Both the position numbers and the translations under genes were made by a program. Source: JBKHYJ01 sp046565505 (GTDB taxonomy: Bacteria > Acidobacteriota > Blastocatellia > UBA7656). From it: a DNA stretch of 64,000 bases. Under the pieces are notes generated by a model. The model saw nothing but the letters and a program-made list of their open reading frames with translations. It had not been told where the DNA came from and did no database searches. The DNA is taken from positions 5,178 to 69,177 of the forward strand of contig JBKHYJ010000054.1 in the NCBI GenBank assembly GCA_046565505.1, given 5' to 3'. Every line of letters begins with the position of its first letter. Position 1 is the stretch's first letter. This document shows positions 41,157-50,544 of the stretch, piece by piece.

Positions 41157-42449
41157 ATGAAATTCAATAGTATCGGCGCCCCGGTTACGCGCGCGGCGCG
41201 CACAGCATCCGTCGGGGCGTTCATCTTCTTTTTACTCGCCTGCGCGCAGTCAGCACAGAAAAGCTCCGGCGCGCAGCAGCCGGCGCGCGGCCAGAACGCG
41301 CCCGCGCATTACGACATCAAGCTTGCCGACCTGCCGCCCCCACAGGTGCAGCGCGGCCCCGTCAATCCATCGAACGTGATCCCGCGCCCGGAGGGCGCGG
41401 AGCTTACGCTGCCGCCCGGGTTTGAGATAAGCGTGTGGGCGGAAGGCGGGCTCGAAAGGCCGCGGTGGATGGCGCAGTCGCCCAACGGCGACGTGTTCGT
41501 CGCGGAGTCGGAAGGCAATCGCATAAGCGTGCTGCGCGATAAAGATAATGATGGCAAAGTTGACGAGCGGTTCGTTTTCGTGACGGGCCTGTCGCGCCCC
41601 TTCGGGATGGCTTTCTGGCGCGATTACCTCTACGTCGGCAATACCGATTCGGTCGTGAGGTTCAAATACAAGCCCGGCCAGGTGCAGGCCGAAGGCGCGC
41701 CCGAAAAGATAGCCGCCCTGCCGATGAACGGTTACCGCGAGCACTGGACGCGCAACCTCATATTCAGCCCGGACGGCTCAAAGCTGTACGTGACCGTGGG
41801 CTCTAAATCGAACGTGGACGCCGGCGAAGAGCCTATGCGCGCAGCCATCTCCGAATTCAACCCGGACGGCTCGGGCCACCGCATTTACGCGAGCGGCACC
41901 CGCAACCCCATCGGCCTTGCCTTCAACCCCGCGACTAAGCAGTTGTGGGCCGCCGTACAGGAGCGGGACCTTATAGGCGATAACCTCGTGCCCGACTACG
42001 TCACGTCGATCAAGGACGGGGCCTTCTACGGCTGGCCTTACTCTTACATCGGCCAGAACGAGGACCCCCGGCGCAAAGGCGAGCGGCCGGACCTCGTGCA
42101 GAGGGCGCGGGTGCCCGACGTGTTGATACAGGCTCACTCGGCGGTGCTGGGGCTCGTCTTCTACGACGGCGGCATGTTCGCGCCCGAGTACCGCGGCGAC
42201 GCCTACGTCGCGCTGCATGGCTCTTGGAATCGCGCGAAGCGCACGGGGTACAAGATAATCCGCATACGCTTCAAGGACGGAAAGCCCGTCGGCGGCTACG
42301 ACGATTTCATCACGGGGTGGATGCTGGCCGAAGACAACCCGAGCGTGTGGGGCCGCCCGGTCGGCTTGCTCGTTTTGAAGGATGGCTCGATGCTCATAAG
42401 CGACGACGGCGCGCATAAGATCTGGCGCGTCACGTACAAGAAGAAATGA
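41157..42449 (+). CDS. PQQ-dependent sugar dehydrogenase-like lipoprotein
   Basis: A 430-residue beta-propeller protein of the glucose/sorbosone dehydrogenase family (PF07995 type). Recognisable segments are LPPGFEISVWAEGGLERPRW, FVTGLSRPFGMAF, YASGTRNPIGLAFNP and GAFYGWPYSYIGQN. The N-terminus has a lipobox LLAC (C29), so it is probably lipid-anchored in the periplasm or outer membrane. It would oxidise sugars using PQQ. I see no PQQ biosynthesis genes in the window. The stop overlaps the open frame of the TonB receptor by 4 bp. Confidence 0.9.
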   Translation: MKFNSIGAPVTRAARTASVGAFIFFLLACAQSAQKSSGAQQPARGQNAPAHYDIKLADLPPPQVQRGPVNPSNVIPRPEGAELTLPPGFEISVWAEGGLERPRWMAQSPNGDVFVAESEGNRISVLRDKDNDGKVDERFVFVTGLSRPFGMAFWRDYLYVGNTDSVVRFKYKPGQVQAEGAPEKIAALPMNGYREHWTRNLIFSPDGSKLYVTVGSKSNVDAGEEPMRAAISEFNPDGSGHRIYASGTRNPIGLAFNPATKQLWAAVQERDLIGDNLVPDYVTSIKDGAFYGWPYSYIGQNEDPRRKGERPDLVQRARVPDVLIQAHSAVLGLVFYDGGMFAPEYRGDAYVALHGSWNRAKRTGYKIIRIRFKDGKPVGGYDDFITGWMLAEDNPSVWGRPVGLLVLKDGSMLISDDGAHKIWRVTYKKK

Positions 42450-42571
42450 TGATCAAGCCGCGCGGGGACAGGGAATACTTTTTTAGTCATGAGCCGAGCC
42501 TTCCATGCCTGCGCGCCCGCACGCGCCGCGTGCTGTATCGGCGGCTGATCCAGATTAGGATGAGGCAGATG

Positions 42572-44914
42572 ATGGCAAGACACCTTCGGTCGCGGGTCGG
42601 CCTGCTGAGATTAGCCGGGTCAATCGCCTTAAACTTCGTTCTACCGCTCCTGCTCTGCCTACAGTCCCCCGCCGCCGCTCACGCCCTCCCTCAGAGCCTT
42701 CGGCTCGAAGGGGTCGTCACGGACCAGGCCGGCGCGCCCATCTCCGGGGCCGAGGTGAGCTTTAACAGCAGAGGCTTCACGGCTACTCAAACTACGAATG
42801 CCGAAGGCCACTTCGTCTTTGCCGCCGTACCGTCCGGCGGCATGCTAGCAGTCCGGGCGCGAGGCTTCGCCGCGGTCGAGCGTGCGTGGTCGGCCGGCGA
42901 CGCGGCGGCCGGCGGGGTGAGTATCATGCTCGCGCCGGCGTCGGTCTCGGAACAGATCACCGTCACCGCGGAGCGGACCGAAACGCGTGTGAGCGACACG
43001 GCCGCGAGCGTCGTCGTGCTCTCGGGCGAGGACATCTCGACTACCGCCGCGCTGACACTCGACGACGCCTTGCGGCAGGTCCCCGGCTTCAGCCTCTTCC
43101 GCCGCTCGGGTAGCCGCACGGCCAACCCCACCTCTCAGGGCGTGTCGCTCCGAGCGGTTGGCGCGAGCGGCGCGAGTCGCGCGGTCGTGCTCGCCGACGG
43201 CATCCCGATAAATGATCCTTTCGGCGGGTGGGTCTACTGGGGCCGCCTGCCCCGCGAGTCGGTCGGCCGCGTAGAAGTTGTACAGGGCGGCGCGTCTCAT
43301 CTTTACGGCACGGACGCCCTCGGCGGAGTCATCAATTTCATCACGCGCGACCCGGGCGATTCGGCGCTTTCACTTGAGGCGTCTTACGGCAATCAACAGA
43401 CTCCAGACGTGTCCCTATTCGCGGGCGGGCGGAAGAACCGCTGGGGCGCGCGGCTAGCGGCCGAAGCCTTGCACACGGACGGATACATCCTGGTCGATGA
43501 GCGCGAGCGCGGCCGCGTCGATACGCGGGCCGGGGCCGAGCACACATCCGCCGAACTCACGCTCGAAAGATTTTTCCCCGACAGGGGCCGCGCCTTCGTT
43601 CGCGGCTCCGTCTTCGGCGAGTCTCGCGAAAATGGCACCCCGCTTCAACAGAACCGCACGCATGCGCGCCAGCTCGCGGCGGGGTTCATCTGGCAGGCTC
43701 GGGACATTGGCTCCGTAACCGCGCGGGCGTATGGCGGCACTCAGGTATTCGATCAAGATTTTTCGGCCGTGGCCGCCGACCGCGACAGCGAGACTCTCAC
43801 GCGCAGCCAGAGGGTCCCTGTGCAGCAGTGGGGCGCTTCGGCCGAGTGGTCGCGCGCGGCCGGTTCGCGGCAGACGTTGGTCGCGGGCCTTGACGCGCGC
43901 GAAGTGCGCGGCGCGAGCGACGAGCTTGTGTTCGCCGCCGGCCGGCTCACGTCGGCCGTGGGCGCGGGCGGCAGAGAGCGGACCGCCGGCGTGTTCGCGC
44001 AGGACATGATTCGCGTCACGCCGCGCTGGCTGGTGACGGTCGGCGCGCGCGCGGACCGCTGGCGGAACTACGACGCCCTTTCGGCGACTCGGCCGCTCGC
44101 GCAGCCCGGCCCCGCCGCCGTGACCCGCTTCGCCGACAGAACGGAGACTGCCTTCAGCCCGCGCCTTTCCATACTTCATAAGCTGACGGACAACGTCTCG
44201 CTCGTCGCCTCGGGCTACCGCGCGTTTCGCGCGCCCACGCTGAACGAGCTATACCGCTCATTCCGCGTCGGCAACGTCCTCACGCTCGCCAACGACGGGC
44301 TTCGGGCGGAGCGGCTGACGGGCGGCGAAGCGGGCGCGAGCGTCACGGGTTTCGGCCGAAAGCTCAACGTGCGCGGTACATTTTTCTGGAGCGAGATAAC
44401 GCGCCCCATCGCGAACGTGACGCTGAGGGTCGCGCCCGATTTGATCACGCGCCAGCGTCAGAACCTGGGCCGCACACGCTCGCGCGGGGTCGAGATTGAA
44501 ACGGAGGCGCGCGTCACCGCCACGGTGTCGTTGTCGGGCGGATACCAGTTTGCCGACGCGACCGTGCTGAGATTCCCCGCGAACACGGCTCTTGAGGGAC
44601 TGCTCGTCCCGCAGGTCCCGCGACACCAGTTGACTTTGCAGGCGCGCTACTCGAACCCGCGGCGCGTGACCGTGGCCGTACAGGGCCGCGCGGTCGGCGC
44701 GCAGTTCGACGACGACCAGAACCGCTTCAGGCTCGACCGATTCTTCACGCTCGACGCCTTCGTGTCGCGGCAGGTCGCGGGAGGGGTCGAGCTGTTCGCC
44801 GCCGCCGAAAACTTGTTGAACCAGGAATACGACATAGGGCGAACCCCCCTCAGGACCGTAGGCCCGCCGCTGCTTGCGCGTTTCGGCGTCAGGCTGCGCC
44901 TGGGCTCGCGTTAA
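42572..44914 (+). CDS. TonB-dependent receptor with N-terminal regulatory domain
   Basis: A protein of about 780 residues: signal peptide (SIALNFVLPLLLCLQSPAAA), a carboxypeptidase-regulatory-like beta domain (LEGVVTDQAGAPISGAEVSF), a plug domain (TLDDALRQVPGFSLFRRSGS, then GVSLRAVGASGASRAVVLAD and GGASHLYGTDALGGVINF) and a 22-strand barrel ending in a typical LGSR. It would import a scarce substrate across the outer membrane using TonB energy. GAGG lies six bases before the ATG at 42572; starts at 42446 or 42560 are also in frame. Proximity to the sugar dehydrogenase suggests a carbohydrate or metal substrate, but this is inference. Confidence 0.93.
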   Translation: MARHLRSRVGLLRLAGSIALNFVLPLLLCLQSPAAAHALPQSLRLEGVVTDQAGAPISGAEVSFNSRGFTATQTTNAEGHFVFAAVPSGGMLAVRARGFAAVERAWSAGDAAAGGVSIMLAPASVSEQITVTAERTETRVSDTAASVVVLSGEDISTTAALTLDDALRQVPGFSLFRRSGSRTANPTSQGVSLRAVGASGASRAVVLADGIPINDPFGGWVYWGRLPRESVGRVEVVQGGASHLYGTDALGGVINFITRDPGDSALSLEASYGNQQTPDVSLFAGGRKNRWGARLAAEALHTDGYILVDERERGRVDTRAGAEHTSAELTLERFFPDRGRAFVRGSVFGESRENGTPLQQNRTHARQLAAGFIWQARDIGSVTARAYGGTQVFDQDFSAVAADRDSETLTRSQRVPVQQWGASAEWSRAAGSRQTLVAGLDAREVRGASDELVFAAGRLTSAVGAGGRERTAGVFAQDMIRVTPRWLVTVGARADRWRNYDALSATRPLAQPGPAAVTRFADRTETAFSPRLSILHKLTDNVSLVASGYRAFRAPTLNELYRSFRVGNVLTLANDGLRAERLTGGEAGASVTGFGRKLNVRGTFFWSEITRPIANVTLRVAPDLITRQRQNLGRTRSRGVEIETEARVTATVSLSGGYQFADATVLRFPANTALEGLLVPQVPRHQLTLQARYSNPRRVTVAVQGRAVGAQFDDDQNRFRLDRFFTLDAFVSRQVAGGVELFAAAENLLNQEYDIGRTPLRTVGPPLLARFGVRLRLGSR

Positions 44915-45100
44915 TCACACGCGGCGGCCCGGGCCGACAGGAAAACCTCGCGCAGGACCGCCTCTCACGCCACAGATTTGATCGTCCCGAATTAACAGCG
45001 CGGCCGTAACCGTACGCGCCCTTCGTCCGTTTATAGTATTGAGTAAAATTTCATCTTAGCCTCGGAGATCCTGCGCAGCTCGCGGGACCAGACATGTCGA

Positions 45101-45733
45101 ATGGATGAAACCACCGACAACTTTGATCTCGCGACCGCCGAGCCTTATTTGCGCGTGGCCGAAGAGGCGACTGACGAATCAATCGTGGCCGCCATCCGCG
45201 CGGGCGACGAGCCGGCCTTCGAGCGGCTCTTCGAGCGGCACCGCCGCAGGGTGGCTCGCCTTGTCGGGCGATTCTTCAACCGCCCGGAGCGCGTCGAAGA
45301 GATCGTCCAGGAGGTCTTTACTAAGGTCTATTTCGCGCTCGAAGATTATTCGCCCGGGCGCGGGGCGTCGTTCGCGGCGTGGGTCTCGCGCATAGCCATC
45401 AACGCCTGTTACGACGAGCTGCGGCGCGCTCGTCGGCGGCCCGAAAGCTCCATCAGCGACATAACCGACGATGAAGCCGCGTGGCTCAACTCGCGGGCGC
45501 AGGCCGAAAGCGCCGGCGGCGACGCCGAATCGGTTATGGTTTCGCGGGACCTGGCGTGTAAGCTTCTCGCGCGGCTCGGCGCGGAAGACCGCCTCGTGCT
45601 CACGCTGCTCGATGGCGAAGGGCTGCCGGTCAGCGACATAGCGGGCCTTACGGGCTGGAGCGTTTCAAAGGTCAAGGTGAGGGCTCACCGCGCGCGCCTG
45701 GCGTTGCGGCGCGTGCTCGCCGAGTTCGTGTAG
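45101..45733 (+). CDS. ECF sigma factor, first gene of a three-gene stress unit
   Basis: A 210-residue ECF sigma factor. Region 2 is FERLFERHRRRVARLVGRFF through VEEIVQEVFTKVYFALEDYS and FAAWVSRIAINACYDELRRA. Region 4 is LGAEDRLVLTLLDGEGLPVS followed by IAGLTGWSVSKVKVRAHRAR. It is followed by a single-span membrane protein and a Spy/CpxP-like protein, the layout of metal- or envelope-stress sensing units such as CnrYXH. Its signal is unknown. GTAACC occurs about 90 bp upstream and might be an ECF -35 element, but the spacing to a -10 is poor. Confidence 0.94.
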   Translation: MDETTDNFDLATAEPYLRVAEEATDESIVAAIRAGDEPAFERLFERHRRRVARLVGRFFNRPERVEEIVQEVFTKVYFALEDYSPGRGASFAAWVSRIAINACYDELRRARRRPESSISDITDDEAAWLNSRAQAESAGGDAESVMVSRDLACKLLARLGAEDRLVLTLLDGEGLPVSDIAGLTGWSVSKVKVRAHRARLALRRVLAEFV

Positions 45734-45797
45734 ATATTTAATCATCCGTCCGCGCCGGCGGCTCACCTGTGGCCGGGCGGGCGGCGGCGGGGGAGCG

Positions 45798-46235
45798 ATG
45801 TTTTTGAGAAAGAGAGAGCCGGCGCAGGACGAGCGCCTCGACCATTTAGGGAAGAGCGTCGTGCGGGCGGGCGGCATAAGTGATGAGGAGGCGGAGGCGA
45901 TTGCGTCGTCACCGTTCTCGTACGCGCGGCTCCGCGCCGGCATTGAAGCCGAGCGGCGGCCCGGCTCCGAGCCGCGACCCGGCCGGCTCATTACTCTGCT
46001 CGCCGCGCGCCGCGCGATACCTGCCCTCCTGCTCATCGCCGCGCTCGCGGTCGGGGCATTCTGGCTGACGGAATCAAATTCGTCAGTCGTCGCGCCTCCA
46101 CCCGGTGCGCGTAATGACGACCTCAACCGCGTTGTGATCGGCGGGACCTGCGCGCTATCGAGTACGGAGGAGTGCGCCATATCAACCGAAGAAGTGCTCG
46201 CGACGCTGTTCGCCGAAGGAGACGCTCAAAGATGA
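45798..46235 (+). CDS. Putative anti-sigma factor, single-span membrane protein
   Basis: A 145-residue protein with an acidic cytoplasmic N-terminal half (KSVVRAGGISDEEAEAIASS), one membrane helix (AIPALLLIAALAVGAFWLTE, residues about 72-92) and a short periplasmic tail with two Cys (GTCALSSTEEC). Position directly after the ECF sigma gene and this topology fit an anti-sigma factor; there is no recognised ZAS zinc motif. GGGGGAG precedes the ATG. The stop overlaps the next start as ATGA. Confidence 0.75.
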   Translation: MFLRKREPAQDERLDHLGKSVVRAGGISDEEAEAIASSPFSYARLRAGIEAERRPGSEPRPGRLITLLAARRAIPALLLIAALAVGAFWLTESNSSVVAPPPGARNDDLNRVVIGGTCALSSTEECAISTEEVLATLFAEGDAQR

Positions 46236-46636
46236 ATTCGCAAAAGAAGGTGTGGGTGAAGACCTGGCTCCTGCTGGCCGCGGTTTTCTTTCTCGGTTGC
46301 GTGACGGGGGCGTCCCTCGATGGCATATACCGTTTGAGAGCAGGCTCCGACCGCCAGGCCATAATGGCTCCGTCGATACGCGACACGGACGCTTACTTTT
46401 ACACGCTGAAGCGCGAGCTTGATTTGAATTCCGAGCAAGAGGCTTCGATGCGAACGATTCTCGATAGGACGCGCGACGAATATAAGGCCGTCTGCGCAGA
46501 CGTTCGCCCGCGCTACGACGTGGTGCGCGCGCGCGCGCGGGAGCAGATGCGCGCCTTGCTCACGGCGGGCCAGCAGCAGCGCTTCGACCTCATAGTCACG
46601 CAAGAAGACTGCAAGTGCCCCGAACCTAAAAAGTAG
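46232..46636 (+). CDS. Spy/CpxP-like periplasmic protein, putative stress sensor
   Basis: A 134-residue protein with an N-terminal membrane or signal helix (VWVKTWLLLAAVFFLGCVTG) and a helical hairpin typical of Spy/CpxP and heavy-metal sensor proteins (LKRELDLNSEQEASMRTILD, then LTAGQQQRFDLIV). A C-terminal CKC could bind metal. CnrX, ZraP, CpxP and Spy share this helical arrangement. As the third gene after the sigma factor and anti-sigma it is the likely sensor. The start overlaps the anti-sigma stop (ATGA). Confidence 0.8.
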   Translation: MNSQKKVWVKTWLLLAAVFFLGCVTGASLDGIYRLRAGSDRQAIMAPSIRDTDAYFYTLKRELDLNSEQEASMRTILDRTRDEYKAVCADVRPRYDVVRARAREQMRALLTAGQQQRFDLIVTQEDCKCPEPKK

Positions 46637-46760
46637 AGGCCGAAAAGGCCATAGCGGAGCGCCGGGCGGCAAGCGTCTTCCTCAGGCCTGAGCGGCTCGC
46701 GGCTGTGACATGAGTACATCAGGCCCGGATCATAGGGCCGCCGGTAAAAGAGATTAACGT

Positions 46761-47888
46761 ATGGCTCATCGAATCACCATTCGCGCTACGAGTGTGACCG
46801 TTCTGAGCATAGCTACATGTCTGGTCTTATGGACCTGGGCGGGCGCGCACGCGGCGGCGCTCGGCCCTTCGGGCGAGCAGGAGAAGCCCGTCGAGCAGGC
46901 TTACAAAAACATCCAGGTCTTGAACGGGCTACCCGCGTCCGAGCTGGACGGGGCGATGAATTACATGTCAGCCGCGCTCGGCGTAAGCTGCGCCCACTGT
47001 CACACGAACCCCTGGGAGAGTGACGCCAGGCCATCGAAGCTCGCCGCCCGCAGAATGATTCTGATGACGCGCAACATCAACAAAGAAAATTTCAGCGGCA
47101 ACCCCGTAGTCAACTGCTACACCTGCCACAGGGGGCAAACGCAGACCGTCACCATGCCTCCGGCCGTAGAACCTGCGTGGCAGGCGCTTGAGGCGGAGCC
47201 TGCCGGCGCGAAGCCGCCAGAGACGATGCCCGCCGCCGAGCAGGTCGTAGAGAGATACATCCGCGCGATAGGCGGTGAGGGGGCGATCAATAAACTGAAG
47301 GCGCGTGTCGCGCTCGGCACACGAACGACCGCCAATAAAATGACGCCGCCGCTCGCCGCGCCGCTGGAGGTATACCAGACGGCGGCCAACAAGCTGCTGA
47401 TCATTACGGGGCGCCCGGGCGGCGTCACCTACGAAGGGTTCAACGGTACTGCCGGGTGGGTCCAGGATGCCGGCGGCCTGCGCCGGACCGCGGGCAAAGA
47501 ATTAGCCGAAGAGAAGCGCGGCGCGGATTTCTTCCGCTTCTTGAAAATCAAGGAGAGCTACCCTGGGCTGCGAGTCCTCGGCAAAGAGAAGCTCGGGGGC
47601 CGCGAAGCTTATGTGGTCGGCGCGACATCGCGCGAAGGCGACCGCGAAAAGCTCTACTTCGACGCCGGGACGGGCCTGCTGATCCGCAGGTACTTGACGT
47701 TCAAGACCGCGCTCGGGTCCATCCCCGAGGTGACGGACTTCTGGGATTACAAAGAGGTAGATGGCATCAAGCTGCCGTTTACTGTGAGATGGTCGCGCCC
47801 GCCTTTCACCTCTACGGATAAGTTCGCCGACATAAAGCTCAACGTCGCCATAGATGATGCGAAGTTCGACCCGCCCGCGGCGAAGTAG
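46761..47888 (+). CDS. Reaction-centre-type diheme cytochrome c fused to a LolA-like domain
   Basis: A 375-residue exported protein. After a signal segment there is a cytochrome domain with two heme motifs, CAHCH (77-81) and CYTCH (119-123), in the arrangement of the photosynthetic reaction-centre cytochrome c family (VLNGLPASELDGAMNYMSAA, LGVSCAHCHT), which is common in non-photosynthetic acidobacteria. After about residue 160 comes a beta-rich domain resembling outer-membrane lipoprotein-sorting proteins (AIGGEGAINKLKARVALGT, then FDAGTGLLIRRYLTFKTALG). The role may be electron transfer in the periplasm. The domain fusion is noteworthy. Confidence 0.86.
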   Translation: MAHRITIRATSVTVLSIATCLVLWTWAGAHAAALGPSGEQEKPVEQAYKNIQVLNGLPASELDGAMNYMSAALGVSCAHCHTNPWESDARPSKLAARRMILMTRNINKENFSGNPVVNCYTCHRGQTQTVTMPPAVEPAWQALEAEPAGAKPPETMPAAEQVVERYIRAIGGEGAINKLKARVALGTRTTANKMTPPLAAPLEVYQTAANKLLIITGRPGGVTYEGFNGTAGWVQDAGGLRRTAGKELAEEKRGADFFRFLKIKESYPGLRVLGKEKLGGREAYVVGATSREGDREKLYFDAGTGLLIRRYLTFKTALGSIPEVTDFWDYKEVDGIKLPFTVRWSRPPFTSTDKFADIKLNVAIDDAKFDPPAAK

Positions 47889-48052
47889 CCCGATGGGTTT
47901 GAAATTCGGCCCACCTGTGACAGCCCCGCCGCGCGCTGATTCCATTCGGTAACTCACCTGGACCCGCCGCGTAACCGGGCCGCCGCTCGCGACGTATAAC
48001 AGAGCCTATGATGTCATAGGCTTGAAAAATCAAGAAACCGGAGGTGAGTTCA

Positions 48053-48514
48053 ATGAATTTGAGTAAGTGGAAAATGATAACCGTGATGATCGTCGTCGCG
48101 CTGTCATGCGGGTCGGCGGTGGCACGACAGGCTGCCAGGCCACCGGAGGGCGACGGAGTTTCCGGGGGCCCTTCGCATGAAGCCGCGGGGGTGGAACGGA
48201 TCACCGTCGAGGAGTTGAAGGCGAAGCTGGCGAAGAAAGAGCCCGTGGTCATAATAGACGTTCGCGGCTCCGATTATGACGCCAGCGCGACGAGGATCAA
48301 GGGCGCCATTCGCATGGCGCCCGCCGAGCTCGCATCTCATTTGAAAGATTTACCGCGCGATAAGGAGATAGTGACTTACTGCGCCTGCCCGACCGACGGG
48401 GGCGCGCTTCATGCGAGGCAGGTGTTGCTCGAAAACGGATTTAAGAATGTGCGCGCGCTCAGGGGTGGTTGGAACGCCTGGAACCAGGCGGAGGGCGCGG
48501 TCGAACCAAAATAA
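48053..48514 (+). CDS. Exported rhodanese-like protein
   Basis: A 153-residue protein with signal peptide (MITVMIVVALSCGSAVA) and one rhodanese domain (VVIIDVRGSDYDASATRIKG, then VTYCACPTDGGALHARQVLL and VRALRGGWNAW). The active-site loop begins with a Cys (YCACPTDGG), so sulfur-transferase or redox chemistry is possible in the periplasm. GGAGG lies eight bases before the ATG at 48053. A conserved partner was not found; the cytochrome gene is 164 bp upstream in the same direction. Confidence 0.9.
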   Translation: MNLSKWKMITVMIVVALSCGSAVARQAARPPEGDGVSGGPSHEAAGVERITVEELKAKLAKKEPVVIIDVRGSDYDASATRIKGAIRMAPAELASHLKDLPRDKEIVTYCACPTDGGALHARQVLLENGFKNVRALRGGWNAWNQAEGAVEPK

Positions 48515-48578
48515 CGCCGCGGCTCGATCAGGACCGGGGGCAGCGGGGTCGCTGCCCCTCAGACTGCCGCCCCCGCTT

Positions 48579-49256
48579 TCAAACCTGCGCGGCCCCGCGC
48601 CCGCTCGGGGCGTCGCGCGGACTCGCCTCGCCTACACCTGCCTCGTCCCTCAACAGGCGATCATGAAACCCGCTCAGAGTCAGCAGCGCGGTGATGGCCC
48701 CGGCCAGGGCCATAGCCATGTCTTTTTGCGTGTCCCAGATGTCGCCCTGGGTCCCTAAGAACGCGTCACCCGCGCTGCCCGTCGCCTGTGACACACCGAA
48801 CTCGATAAGCTCATAAAACGCGCTTATCGCGAGACAGACGCTCACCACGATGAAGAAGAGAAGCTTCCCAGGTCTCAGCGGGGATTTTCTAATCAGGAAC
48901 TCCCTGGCGATCATCGCGGGCACGAACCCCTGGGCGAAATGTCCCACGCGGTCATAGTGATTGCGGCCCAGGTGAAACGTGTCTCTGACCCAATTGAACA
49001 GCGGCACCTCCGCGTAGGTGTAATGGCCGCCGACCAGCAGAACGATCGCATGCGCCCAGATCAAGCCGTAAACCAGCGCGGTCAGCCGAAACCTCTTGTA
49101 GGTCGAGGCGAGTATGATGGCCCCGGCCATCGCGGGGAAGGTCTCCAGAAACCATGTGAACAGGTCGTGGGGCTTGATTACGGACCAGCCGAGTATGACG
49201 AGGAAGCTCAGCAGCAGCGCAACGTCCGAGCGCCTCACCTTCGTGGTTCTTTTCAT
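48579..49256 (-). CDS. DUF2238 family membrane protein
   Basis: A 225-residue membrane protein with about six helices. The conserved region is NHYDRVGHFAQGFVPAMIAR and ISAFYELIEFG, followed by DAFLGTQGDIWDTQKDMAMA, a signature of DUF2238 (YjdF-like). The repeated acidic and His residues hint at a metal or proton site, but the function is unknown. The ATG directly follows the stop of the Gfo/Idh/MocA gene with no gap (TAG then ATG), so translation is coupled. Confidence 0.9.
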   Translation of the reverse strand: MKRTTKVRRSDVALLLSFLVILGWSVIKPHDLFTWFLETFPAMAGAIILASTYKRFRLTALVYGLIWAHAIVLLVGGHYTYAEVPLFNWVRDTFHLGRNHYDRVGHFAQGFVPAMIAREFLIRKSPLRPGKLLFFIVVSVCLAISAFYELIEFGVSQATGSAGDAFLGTQGDIWDTQKDMAMALAGAITALLTLSGFHDRLLRDEAGVGEASPRDAPSGRGAAQV

Positions 49257-50498
49257 CTATGGCTTCCATTCGCCGCGCGCCACGGCCGGGATGAACGAAT
49301 CCAGGTCCGCGGGCCTGAACTCTATAACGCGCTCGCGCTCGGCGCTCATGTATGCGGTCATGAGGAGTTCCGTCACTTCGAGGCCGTCGTAGAAGCTCTC
49401 TTCGGGCTGGCGGCCTTCGAGGAAGCATTGGACGAAGTAACGGTTCTCGGCCTCGTACCCATACTCCGCGGCCTCGTCGGCCACGACTGGCATCAAGCCC
49501 TGCTCGGCGTTCTGCTTTTCCACGAGGTCTTCGCCCGCCTCGCCCCTGACCCTGCGGCTGAAGAAAAGCTTCGGCCCGCTGTCGAGCGAGTTGATCGAGA
49601 AAGAATATTCGGGCCCGAGCAATTCCATGCTCAGCCTCAAGCCCGCGCCCACAAAGCTCCATGAAGTCGTCGCTTCAACGATCAACCGCTGCCCGCCCTC
49701 GTCCACGTAATCTATCGTCGCGCGCGCGAAGTCCTCCGATGGCCTGTCGCCGTAATCGACTTCGGCGCCCATCGTCTCGCGCAGCAACCGCGCGTATTCC
49801 GGGCGGCCCCATTTCAGGGACGCGACCTGCGCGGATACCTTCGCGGGCCGCAGGCTTCCGCGCGGCGCGCCGGGGGCCGTCAGCAAGTACCGCCCCACCT
49901 CTATGCTGTGACACATCATGTCGTTAAGCACGCCGCCGCCCTGCAACTCGCCCCGCCAGAACCAGGGCATGTGAGGGCCGCTGTGTTCCTCGGCGGCCCG
50001 TGCGAGAAATGGGCGGCCGGTGAGCGCCGCGCCCCTCGACCATACTATGCTCTTGCCGCGCGTCACGCCCGGCGTGAATAACTGGTTTTCGAGGTAGCCA
50101 TGAAGCAGCCCGGCTTGCTCGACCAGCTCGACCATGCGCTTTGCCTCGGCGACGTTGCGTGCCAGCGGCTTCTCGCAGCAGATTCCCTTGAGCGAGCCTT
50201 TACCCGATTCCAGGGCGCGCGCTACCTGCTCCATGCACTCGACGCGCATGTGGTTCGGGCCGCACAGCCAGATGCAGTCGATGTCAGGCGAGGCGACCAT
50301 CTCCTCTATGGAATTGAATGCGCGGGCGTCGCCCACCCGTAAGCCGCGGGCGAGCGCTGCGGCCTCTTCGGCGTGCCGGGGCGTGGGGCTCCATACGCCG
50401 CGCACGTCGGCGTCCCGCACGCCGACCCATGACCTGATGTGAAACCGCGCGACGAAACCGCTCCCGATAAATCCGACTCCCAGCCGCTTCGTGTCCAT
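49257..50498 (-). CDS. Gfo/Idh/MocA-family NAD(P)-dependent oxidoreductase
   Basis: A 413-residue protein with an N-terminal Rossmann fold (LGVGFIGSGFVARFH), the conserved EKPLA signature (ICCEKPLARNVAEAKRMVEL) and a C-terminal beta domain. Family members reduce or oxidise sugars and inositols using NAD(P). The substrate is unknown. The ATG at 50498 is preceded by AAAGGAGG. It lies between the DUF1800 and DUF2238 genes on the same strand, and the three may form one operon. Confidence 0.93.
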   Translation of the reverse strand: MDTKRLGVGFIGSGFVARFHIRSWVGVRDADVRGVWSPTPRHAEEAAALARGLRVGDARAFNSIEEMVASPDIDCIWLCGPNHMRVECMEQVARALESGKGSLKGICCEKPLARNVAEAKRMVELVEQAGLLHGYLENQLFTPGVTRGKSIVWSRGAALTGRPFLARAAEEHSGPHMPWFWRGELQGGGVLNDMMCHSIEVGRYLLTAPGAPRGSLRPAKVSAQVASLKWGRPEYARLLRETMGAEVDYGDRPSEDFARATIDYVDEGGQRLIVEATTSWSFVGAGLRLSMELLGPEYSFSINSLDSGPKLFFSRRVRGEAGEDLVEKQNAEQGLMPVVADEAAEYGYEAENRYFVQCFLEGRQPEESFYDGLEVTELLMTAYMSAERERVIEFRPADLDSFIPAVARGEWKP

Positions 50499-50544
50499 GA
50501 ATTGGGCTGCCTCCTTTGAATTGAAATCATCGCCGCCGCGCATT

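Noticed and set aside
45010..45060. GTAACC upstream of both ECF sigma genes as a shared ECF promoter
   Set aside because: Spacing to a CGTC-type -10 does not match known ECF promoters in either place.
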